A stretch of 64,000 bases of DNA from JABGPL01 sp964387885 (GTDB lineage Bacteria; Electryoneota; AABM5-125-24; Hatepunaeales; Hatepunaeaceae). Positions 46,884 through 55,300 of this stretch are shown here, in pieces. The stretch lies in assembly GCA_964387885.1 (NCBI GenBank), contig CAYLYZ010000002.1, positions 46,976 to 110,975 of the forward strand, given 5' to 3'. The first letter of the stretch is position 1. Each line of letters begins with the position of its first letter. The notes below the pieces were generated by a model that saw only the letters and a program-made list of their open reading frames with translations, did no database searches and was not told the DNA's origin. Both the position numbers and the translations under genes were made by a program.

Positions 46884-49040
46884 TCAGAGTTCTGAATCAA
46901 GTACTTTCCTGACCAATTGGGTTAAGTTTGCGAGGTGAAATGGTTTTTGAAGATATGGCATATTCGTGTTAATCAATCCCTGATGTGCTACTGCATTTAC
47001 CGTATAACCCGACATGTATATAACCTTCAAATCAGGATTTTTGATCGTCATTTTATCGGCAAGTTTCTTTCCATTCATACCGGGCATTACCAGATCAGTA
47101 AGGAGCAGCTCAACTGATTCATCAGTGTCTTCCACAATTTGAAGAGCTTCCTCGGCATTAGAAGCACCACAAAGTTTGTATCCACATGCCTGGAGAAGAT
47201 CCATAGCCATTTCTCTTAACGAATCATCATCTTCCACAATTAGAATAGATTCCATACCACCAATTAATGCAGTCGAGTTTATCTTCTTTTTGTTGCTCTC
47301 CGTTCTCTCTTTTGCGATGGGTAGATATATTTTAAAAGATGTTCCATCATCTGGCTCGCTGTAAACCCATATATGGCCACCGCTTTGCTTGATAATTCCG
47401 TAAACTGTAGACAATCCTAATCCGGTACCTTTACCTGATTCTTTGGTCGTGAAAAACGGATCAAAAGCCTTTACTTTCACATCCTCAGACATTCCGCATC
47501 CTGTATCACTTACAGCAAGCATTACGTACTCCCCTGGTGGCACGTTGGCATGTGATCTGGCATATTCCTCATCTAAAGTGATATTCGCAGTTTCAATTGA
47601 GAGCTTTCCTCCATCTGGCATTGCATCGCGAGCATTTACTGCAAGGTTGACAAGAACCTGTTCAATTTGCCCGGGATCGACTTTTACATTTTTGAGTTCT
47701 TTATCGGGGACGGTCAATAAATCCACATTAGCACGGATAATGCGTCTGAGCATTTTATCCATATTGGAGATTATAGAATTTAAATTTAATACGCGTGGTT
47801 CAGTCTTCTGCTTTCGGCTGAAGGTGAGGAGTTGTCTCGTTAACTCTGCTGAACTTCTTGCTGCACGATCAATTTCATGAAGGTTTTCTTGAATAAGATT
47901 ATCCTTATCGAGTGACATCAGAGCAATTTCAGCGTTTCCCGCAATAACCGTAAGAAGATTGTTGAAGTCGTGAGCTACACCGCTCGCGAGTCTCCCAACA
48001 GCATCCATCTTCTGGGATTGCCTGAATTGAGCCTGAAGGTCCACATATTCAGTCACATCCGCACACATAAGTACCGCACCAATTATATTACCATTGGAAC
48101 CATACCTTGGAGTTCCATAAATATTCATCCACTTTTTTGAGCCTTTCATTGTGAGGTATTCAACCTCTTCAAGATGAACTGATCCTCCATCGGTCAATTG
48201 ATTGATCATACTTCCAGAATCAATTGAATTTTTTAAGCTTGGAATATCATATAACCGTGCGAGTGAAGGAGAGCTGATATCATTGTCCGGAGAATCCAGC
48301 ATCTTAAATATCATAGGATTAGCGTAAAGAATTTTGCCACTGACACTTAAATAGAGAACACCAATTGGAGAAAAATCAATAATATCACGGTTGAATTTCT
48401 TTGAAGCCTGAAACTCGACTTCCATGTCAATTTGTGTTGTTATATCAGTAAAAATGATTCCAAACTTCTTGTTATCCAAAGCAAATACATTCAATTCAAA
48501 GTGTTTCTTTATTGCAGGATAGTAAGTTGTTAATAATTGATTAGATCCAAATTCACCAACCTTCCGGAAGATATCCAGGTAATTGACTCTATTTGAATTT
48601 AAAACCGATTTTCCCATTGAACCAATGATATCATCGTGTTTAATTCTGAATGTAGATTCAAAACTCGGATTCACATCAGAAACTGCAAACTCAACAGATT
48701 CTCCTTCAAGATCATCGAGAACATCAAAAAATGCAACAGGATTCCTCAGATTCTCATATAATGCAGATATCTGGTACTGAGGGATGTTCACCATTTTAGG
48801 TGATGTTCTTGTCTTTCTTACAGGTTTACTCGAAGTTTGGGAAATTATTGGCAACTCATTCGCAATTTCCTGCACTTGTTCTTGAACAGAATTCTCATTT
48901 AGGTCTTCGGTGTCTGAAAAAAGGTCATCATCTGAAAATCCGAAAAAGTAATCTTCAACGATATTTCCATTATGTATGCTCATCCTTCTCTCCTGTGGTC
49001 CGGTTTCATTATTTTGTTTTTCTGTCTTGCTAACCTGCAT
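46884..49040 (-). CDS. PAS-domain hybrid histidine kinase with C-terminal receiver
   Basis: The 718-residue cytoplasmic protein has no membrane segment. The N-terminal 80 residues are low-complexity and acidic. Two PAS-like domains follow (about 95-205 and 215-335, with FSPIGVLYLSVSGKILYANP). HisKA has the phospho-accepting His357 in ASGVAHDFNNLL. The HATPase domain (about 450-575) has VNLAVNARDAMPDGG (N box), VSDTGCGM (G1) and GKGTGLGLSTVYGI (G2). The receiver (about 595-715) has VEDDDS, the phospho-Asp in LLLTDLVMPGMNG, and the Lys in YLQKPF. Its start is 4 bases downstream of the stop of the 49045-49947 gene, so the two form an operon. Signal and output target are unknown. Confidence 0.92.
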   Translation of the reverse strand: MQVSKTEKQNNETGPQERRMSIHNGNIVEDYFFGFSDDDLFSDTEDLNENSVQEQVQEIANELPIISQTSSKPVRKTRTSPKMVNIPQYQISALYENLRNPVAFFDVLDDLEGESVEFAVSDVNPSFESTFRIKHDDIIGSMGKSVLNSNRVNYLDIFRKVGEFGSNQLLTTYYPAIKKHFELNVFALDNKKFGIIFTDITTQIDMEVEFQASKKFNRDIIDFSPIGVLYLSVSGKILYANPMIFKMLDSPDNDISSPSLARLYDIPSLKNSIDSGSMINQLTDGGSVHLEEVEYLTMKGSKKWMNIYGTPRYGSNGNIIGAVLMCADVTEYVDLQAQFRQSQKMDAVGRLASGVAHDFNNLLTVIAGNAEIALMSLDKDNLIQENLHEIDRAARSSAELTRQLLTFSRKQKTEPRVLNLNSIISNMDKMLRRIIRANVDLLTVPDKELKNVKVDPGQIEQVLVNLAVNARDAMPDGGKLSIETANITLDEEYARSHANVPPGEYVMLAVSDTGCGMSEDVKVKAFDPFFTTKESGKGTGLGLSTVYGIIKQSGGHIWVYSEPDDGTSFKIYLPIAKERTESNKKKINSTALIGGMESILIVEDDDSLREMAMDLLQACGYKLCGASNAEEALQIVEDTDESVELLLTDLVMPGMNGKKLADKMTIKNPDLKVIYMSGYTVNAVAHQGLINTNMPYLQKPFHLANLTQLVRKVLDSEL

Positions 49041-49044
49041 TTTA

Positions 49045-49947
49045 TTATTGCTCCAAAAGTGCTATCTGTGATCCATCCATTTTTCGAGCAATGGATTTAA
49101 TTCTGTTCTGATCTGATTGTCCATAGCTCTCACGAAATGCATTTGGTGGAATTTCGATATCAAGCTGATAGAATAATTTCAATTGAGAAGCACTTGGCCT
49201 GGTTGTCATCAGTATTGTCTCATTATCTTTCTCAAGTCGAATTACATGCAAATGTCGGAGGTTGTTGTTAATTGCTTCCCAGGATAACCCCGTTTTTTCC
49301 TCTGCAGAGACCTGAATTAGGCCAGCTAAGTGGGATAGCCGTAAAATGCCCTCGGCTTCATCAAATTCAGACCAGGTTCCACAATCTGAAAGTGTCCAGG
49401 AAACTAATTTATTGGCGTATTCTGTGAATTCGCTATTATCACTCGGTTTAACCGGAAGTTCTTTAATGGAAGAAATTAGTTCGCTTAAAGTATTTTGATT
49501 TAATGACATTTCACCTGGGAAGTAAACCTGTCGGGATATCTGAGTCAGCTTTGTTTCAGGCTGGATATTGCATTCGAGCAGGGACGCCATAATACTAATC
49601 ATAAAATTGAACAATTCACTCCTCTTTTCCTGAGATTCAGCTTCAATATAATTATCGGCCGTTATTTCATTTTTTTCAAGGAGATTCTTGACTAAATATA
49701 CGATTCCGTAAGATTTACTTGATGTGATTGAATCACGATTGGTTTTCAAGACAGACTCGAGAAGAAATTCGCTGATCGAATTACTCAACTCGATGAGTTT
49801 CTGTATTCCACCTGCTTGCAACGATCCCAGGTTGCAGATCGTTTTTTCACTTTCATTTCGCGGGCTAACAGAAGAATTCTCCACCAGATAACCGAATGAA
49901 CTTATCTTGCCATCTGGTTGGCACTCTGAAATCTGTTTTAATTTCAT
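49045..49947 (-). CDS. Protein of unknown function, paralogue of the 50445-51344 gene
   Basis: The 300-residue soluble protein has no signal peptide or membrane segment. Motifs shared with its paralogue are ISEC near the N-terminus, ICNLGSLQAGGIQKLIELSN, FLLESVLKTNRD, SYGIVYLVKNLLEKN, SWEAINNNLRHLHVIRLE and TILMTTRPSASQLKLFYQLD, then IEIPP. I do not recognise the family. It is co-transcribed with the hybrid kinase (4-base gap), suggesting a regulatory or signal-input role, but this is context inference only. Predicted mainly helical. Confidence 0.65.
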   Translation of the reverse strand: MKLKQISECQPDGKISSFGYLVENSSVSPRNESEKTICNLGSLQAGGIQKLIELSNSISEFLLESVLKTNRDSITSSKSYGIVYLVKNLLEKNEITADNYIEAESQEKRSELFNFMISIMASLLECNIQPETKLTQISRQVYFPGEMSLNQNTLSELISSIKELPVKPSDNSEFTEYANKLVSWTLSDCGTWSEFDEAEGILRLSHLAGLIQVSAEEKTGLSWEAINNNLRHLHVIRLEKDNETILMTTRPSASQLKLFYQLDIEIPPNAFRESYGQSDQNRIKSIARKMDGSQIALLEQ

Positions 49948-50341
49948 TTTTTCCCCAAATTATGTTTCAATCACGATTTCTTTATTTACATAAGTAGCAT
50001 AAACTATGCCATAAAAAAAAATGGTTTTTAAGCAATTGATAATTTTACTTTTACGTTAAGCTGGAAATTATCTCCAACTTTTTAACTAAAAGAGAATATG
50101 AATTAGACAAGAGAATTTACCTACTGAAAATGAAATGCTTGTAAATTCTACTTTTAGGACATTAGCAATATTTTACAAATTGTTGAACAGGTTACTAAAG
50201 TACAAATTTACAAAATGTAAAGTATGGAGAATTGCAAATTCCTTAAAACATAGTCCAATTTACAAATCTGCGATTTTCACAGAATTATGATCAAAATATC
50301 ATTTGGTGTAGTCGATCTTCCTGAATGGTGATGGATTAGTT
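49948..50341. other. AT-rich intergenic region with recurrent TTTACAAA motifs
   Basis: Several short copies of TTTACAAA/ATTTACAAA occur between 50150 and 50270, in a segment that should contain the promoter of the 49947 > 46884 operon. No gene. The motif could be a regulator binding site or simple AT-rich sequence. Confidence 0.4.
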
Positions 50342-50395
50342 GATCCTCATGCCCATGGTCCGTCCTGCAGCGGATATCATGGGCATGTGAGGATC
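50342..50395. terminator. Long imperfect hairpin downstream of the 50445-51344 gene
   Basis: GATCCTCATGCCCATG pairs with its complement across a two-base bulge (16 bp). The 20-base loop contains a further TCCG/CGGA pairing. It lies 50 bases past the stop of the minus-strand gene. It is not followed by a T-run, so it may be a processing site or small RNA as well as a terminator. Confidence 0.5.
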
Positions 50396-50444
50396 GTTGC
50401 GGAGTGTGGAGGGATGGTTAATAGAGTATTGGGGAGATCATATG

Positions 50445-51344
50445 TTACACTAATTGGTAACTTAAGGACTCAGCATTAAGTCTTTTTTGCTCAATGTTAA
50501 TGGACTTGCGGTTTCTTCCACGACTTTCGCAAATCACTTGCGGTGGTAAGTCAATACCGAGTCTGTAAAAGAGTTTTAGATGAGAAGAAGTCGGTCTGGT
50601 AGTCATTAGCAAAGTTTCCGCACCATTTTCAACTCTGACTGCACAAAGCTCGCTTAGTTTATTACAAATTGAAGACCATGACAGGAGGGTCATATCTTCA
50701 ACCAGGTTACAGATAAAATCAGCCAATTCTGTTAAGAAATCCAAGCTTTCGAAATCGGCAACATCCGACCAGGATTCCGTTTCAATGGATAACCATGATG
50801 CAAGTTTCTCTTTATATTGAGATGTATCCGTCGGTTTGCTTTCGAAAACCGGATATTGACGAATGATATTTGTCAGAGACAGGATCGATTTTTCGTTCAG
50901 AATCGTTCCTTTCCGAAAATAAATTCTCTTGTGAAGACTATCTAAATCGGATTCGATATTTGATTGGTTATCAAGCAAGCATGCGATTAAACTAACAAGG
51001 AAATCAAAGCACCTTTTGCTTTTAACTTCATCTTCGGAACCGAAAATTACCTCATGTGTGATGCCATTTTCTTTGAGGAGTTGTGAAATTACATAAACAA
51101 CTCCGTATGATTGACTGGATTCTAAACCATCACGATTTAAATCCAGTGTAGATTCAAGGAGAAATTTATTTACGGAGTTACTAAGTTCAATCAGGTTGTC
51201 GAGACCTTCGCTCTGCAATGAACCTAAGTTGTAAATAATTTTTTCCAGGTTACCATTTTCGGGAGTTTCTTTTTCTCTATTTACCACTGATGCTGATTCA
51301 ACGTTTTCACCCGGTGCACATTCGGAAACATGTTTGACAATCAT
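50445..51344 (-). CDS. Protein of unknown function, paralogue of the 49045-49947 gene
   Basis: The 299-residue soluble protein aligns along its length with the 49045-49947 product: VSECAPGENV, IIYNLGSLQSEGLDNLIELS, FLLESTLDLNRDG, SYGVVYVISQLLKENGIT, LSWSSICNKLSELCAVRVE and TLLMTTRPTSSHLKLFYRLG, then IDLPP. No known domain was recognised. It stands alone, with a hairpin after its stop, while its paralogue is paired with the hybrid kinase. Its upstream neighbour on the strand is the small exported protein gene. Confidence 0.65.
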   Translation of the reverse strand: MIVKHVSECAPGENVESASVVNREKETPENGNLEKIIYNLGSLQSEGLDNLIELSNSVNKFLLESTLDLNRDGLESSQSYGVVYVISQLLKENGITHEVIFGSEDEVKSKRCFDFLVSLIACLLDNQSNIESDLDSLHKRIYFRKGTILNEKSILSLTNIIRQYPVFESKPTDTSQYKEKLASWLSIETESWSDVADFESLDFLTELADFICNLVEDMTLLSWSSICNKLSELCAVRVENGAETLLMTTRPTSSHLKLFYRLGIDLPPQVICESRGRNRKSINIEQKRLNAESLSYQLV

Positions 51345-51423
51345 TTATTCTTCCCTATTTGGGTGTTCAAAATCCTAAAAAATCCAAATAACTGAAATTC
51401 TTTCAAAAGAGTCCCTTTACCTG

Positions 51424-51463
51424 AACCTTCGCCAATTAACAGAAGTGTCCATTGGCGAAGGTT
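51424..51463. terminator. 13-bp stem hairpin
   Basis: AACCTTCGCCAAT and its exact complement flank a 14-base loop, between the exported protein gene ending at 51537 and the gene starting at 51344. Probably the terminator of the former. Confidence 0.65.
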
Positions 51464-51536
51464 GTGGTTTGTAAAAAAATCCGTCTTAAAGAGCTAATTT
51501 GAAAAGTCTGACTGGATTGGAAACTAATGGTGGTAA

Positions 51537-52103
51537 CTATTGTCCACCACCATGTCTGTCCCACCATTGCGGGAAGTGTCGCCACAGATTCCTTAGATGT
51601 CCGTTATCCCGGCGACCATTAATATATAAACCTCTGCTTTCCTCGTACCAGGTCCACCATTCCTGGGCGGACCAGCTTTCCCAACCATCAGGGAGCTCAT
51701 CCCCATATCGACCAATGAAATGGTTCCAGCGAGCCCTCCATTGATCATCATCACCAATATCTCCGGGTCCCTCACCATCATCGTCATAGTCACCATCATC
51801 AACATCCAGAGGGCCTGGAATCCAACGCAGGTCAGCTGGGTCAAATGGCTCATGTACAACTGGCGGACTGTTGATATACATCACATCATTCCAATAATAT
51901 TCACCTTCAAAATATTCCCAATAACCGTAAGTTCCGCTGTCGATCTCGTGTTTAGGATTGTCCGGATCGGCATCGCTCCTTATAAGGAGAATCTCATCAT
52001 CACTAACCGTTAACCACCACTCACCCTTTGCTTGTGGTGGTAAAACTAAGATCAAGAATAACATCACAAAAATTGTGATTACTGTTTCAAGTTTAATAGC
52101 CAT
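51537..52103 (-). CDS. Small exported Trp- and Asp-rich protein of unknown function
   Basis: ATG 52103 is chosen because AAGGAGGA lies 6 bases upstream; the GTG at 52118 overlaps that Shine-Dalgarno sequence. The 188-residue product begins with a signal peptide (LETVITIFVMLFLILVLPPQAKG). The mature part is rich in Trp, Tyr and Asp. An acidic linker (DVDDGDYDDDGEGPGDIGDD) precedes a Trp-rich C-terminus (WESWSAQEWWTWYEES, HFPQWWDRHGGG). No sorting domain and no recognised family. Acidic stretches may bind calcium. It lies between the signalling genes and the kinase-sigma54 fusion. Confidence 0.6.
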   Translation of the reverse strand: MAIKLETVITIFVMLFLILVLPPQAKGEWWLTVSDDEILLIRSDADPDNPKHEIDSGTYGYWEYFEGEYYWNDVMYINSPPVVHEPFDPADLRWIPGPLDVDDGDYDDDGEGPGDIGDDDQWRARWNHFIGRYGDELPDGWESWSAQEWWTWYEESRGLYINGRRDNGHLRNLWRHFPQWWDRHGGGQ

Positions 52104-52118
52104 ATCGTCCTCCTTCAC

Positions 52119-52361
52119 TAATTGTTGCCTTTATCACCAATACATTATCGCATTAATCATGCCAAATGACGTTCATCGTCTAAGGTGATGAAAAAACTGC
52201 TTTTAAGAATTTCAAACAGATTTGTGGAATTTGTTAAAAGTTGATGATAAACTGAACTTTGAGGAATTTTTACAATCAGGATGCAAAACTTTGAAAACAC
52301 TGCTTTTATATGTGTAAAAGAACCTTACACATGTTTTCTGAGATTGTGGAAATTTCACAAT
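52119..52361. other. Intergenic region, nothing recognised
   Basis: 243 AT-rich bases between the kinase-sigma54 activator gene and the exported protein gene. A canonical -24/-12 (sigma54) promoter was looked for by eye and not found. Confidence 0.35.
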
Positions 52362-55300
52362 CTATTCGGTGATTTTGTATTTTTTTATCTTCTGCATGAG
52401 TGTCGGACGGCTAATCTCCAGCCTTCGTGAAACCTCGGATTTATTCCAATTACACCGAACTAATGCTTGCCGTAGGATTTTTTGCTCATGAGCAGCAATC
52501 ATTTTACTGAGAGTTTCCTGTTGTTTGTCATCTGCTTGTGTTGTTGTCTTTACCTCTTCTGGTAGAAACTCGGGTTCAATCCAGTCGTTCTCTTTAGTAT
52601 AAAGAAAAACTCCACGGATGACGTTCTCAAGTTGTCTGACATTTCCTGGCCAATTGTATTGTTGCAGAATTATCTCAGCAGATTTGCGTATGCCCTTAAT
52701 CGGACGATTCTGTTCTTTGCTGAACTTGTCCACAAAGTGATTGATTAACAAAGGAATATCATCTACACGGTCACGCAAGGGTGGAACCTTTATTTGAACG
52801 ACATTTATTCTATAGAAAAGGTCCTCTCTGAATTTCCCGGATGATACAATATCGGGAAGTGAATCCTTAGCTGCTGTGATGAGTCTCACATTAGTTTTAC
52901 GAACTTTGGTCTCTCCAACCCGGAAGAACTCACCCTCCTGTAAAACCCGCAATAGTTTTCCCTGCATAGACTCACTCATTTTATCAACCTCATCGAGGAA
53001 TATTGTACCATGGTTTGCTTGCTCGAAGAAGCCAGAATGGTCGGAATTCGCACCGGTGAAGGAACCTTTTTTGTGACCAAAAAGCATACTCTCTATCAGT
53101 GTGTCTTGAATAGTTGCACAGTTAATTGCATAGAATGGTTGTGTGGATCGATTACTTTCTCGTTGTATAATTCTTGATATTAATTCTTTTCCAGTCCCGC
53201 TTTCCCCTAAAATAAGAACCGGGATATCTTGATCTTTCAGGAGTTCCAATAATGAAAAGACTTTCTGGATTGCTTCTGATCGACCTTTAAATTCATCATA
53301 TCCGGCAATCAGATCTATACTTTTCCTTAATGTCTTTACGTTTTCTTCTAAATTTTCTATATAGCGTCTGTGAGTGAGTACTGTACCAATCAGATTACCC
53401 AAAAGTGTAAGATAGGCTCTATTTGCTTCACTCATTTTTCGTGAAGATCCACCATGATCTAAGTATAGTACGCCTGCGGTCTCACCTTTACTGATTATTG
53501 GCATACAGACAACAGCTTTTATCTTACTCAATTGTACGCTTTCCATAGCACTTAAAGTTCCGTCATCAAGGGCATTATCACTGAAAATCGGTTCACCGGT
53601 TTTAAATACCTGTTCAGCTAATGTTCGAGAGATCGTTATTTCTTCCTTCTGCCCAACTTTAATTGAGGCTTTCCGTGAGAGCCCCGGAGTTTTTTCACGT
53701 CGGAAAATGATTAAACCTCGTTCTGCTCCAACTCCATCAATAGCCATTTCGAGTATCCGGCGGGTGAGTCGTTCCGGATCTTCCATCGTATTCAACATAT
53801 CAATGACTTTGGCAATCTCACGGATTGGGGGAATCCTGTCAAATGTCACAATATCGTCTCCTTCATGTGTTGTTGCGGATTCTCCATACACCGGCTCTGA
53901 TGTAGGTATTGACAATCCTGCAAATATTTCCTGTGATTGTTTGAAAGCCTGATTTGCCCTTTTGTTCAAATTCCAATTTGTACAGGCTTTAGCATAAATA
54001 CTAAGACTCTGTCCAACTTGGTAATTCGCACTCATTTTTCTAAAATTTTTGATCGAATCTTGTAAATAACGAGCTGCTAAATCTCGACGTCCAGAAATCA
54101 CTGCCAGCTTCAATAATATTTGAAAGAACATGCCGCAGCTAAGAAAGTGCTTAATTTTACCTGCCATGTTTTCTAATTTTGTGAAATCTATATTCTCAAC
54201 ACTTTCTTTTTTCAGCACCACTTCAGTTAAAACTCTCATTACATGGAGCAGAGGTTTTGAAATGCCAAAATCAACATTGCGAACGTGCTTTAGACATCTC
54301 TCTAATACCACTGATGCTCTTTCGTGGTCATCAATGTTCTGAAAGTGTATTGCCAATAGATACGAACCAACGCAATCACTGACAATATTTTTTGTATTTG
54401 CTGCCTGTTCCTCAGTCTTCTCAATCAGTTTTTCGTTGGATTTTCCCATCATAGCTCTAAACAAAACAGCCCATGAGCGGATAATAATCTCCATATGTGC
54501 AACACCGAGGCGTCTCGCAATACCCATGGATCTTCGAAGTCGGTGAACACCAAGGAAATAGTTCCCACTATTATAATCGATCTTAATCAGATCCAATTGA
54601 ATCCGTATTTGATCAGCAGGTGTTGCATATGCCCTCATGTTTAGTTCAATTTTCTCAAACAGGTTTAATCCTCTTTCGACTTGACCGCTTGCGATTAAAG
54701 TCATAGCACGATGGTAAGAATTGAACCAATTGTATTCTCTACTAACATTAAGAGGTCTATTTTTATCGAGAAAATTGATAATATCAATTGCCTCTTTCCA
54801 TTTACCTTGGCGGATATGAATCTGGATTTGTTGTCTATACGCACTATTAACATCTTGAGATTCCCAAGGTGTTTCAGATTGATCGATAATTCTTTGACAG
54901 CATCCTAATGCTTTTTCCGGATAATCAAGCAGTGCGAATAATTTTCCACAAGTTAATACATGAGAGTGGTGAACTTGTAAATGTTCAGTTTTTTCAATTA
55001 GATCATAATAAGAAAACGTGTATTCACGGCTTTTATCGACTTCTCCGTGCTGATATGAAATCCATGCCAAGCCACCTAGTGCTTTTCCGGCAGCATCAAC
55101 GTCAAATGGCAATAATTCCTGGAAGGACCTTTCTAAATGGAAGGTAGCTTCCCGAAAACGTCCAATTGTACCGAGTGATTTTCCTAAATTGAGATGTAAC
55201 GTACCGTAATGAGCGAGGTCTTTCCAATTATCATCCTCAATTAATTGTCTATAAACCTCAGCACTTTCATCGAATCTCCTTTCTCTCGCATATGCAGCTG

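Noticed and set aside
52119..52361. Sigma54 (-24/-12) promoter near the sigma54-activator gene
   Set aside because: No GG-N10-GC element with the surrounding consensus was found by eye here or in the neighbouring gaps.
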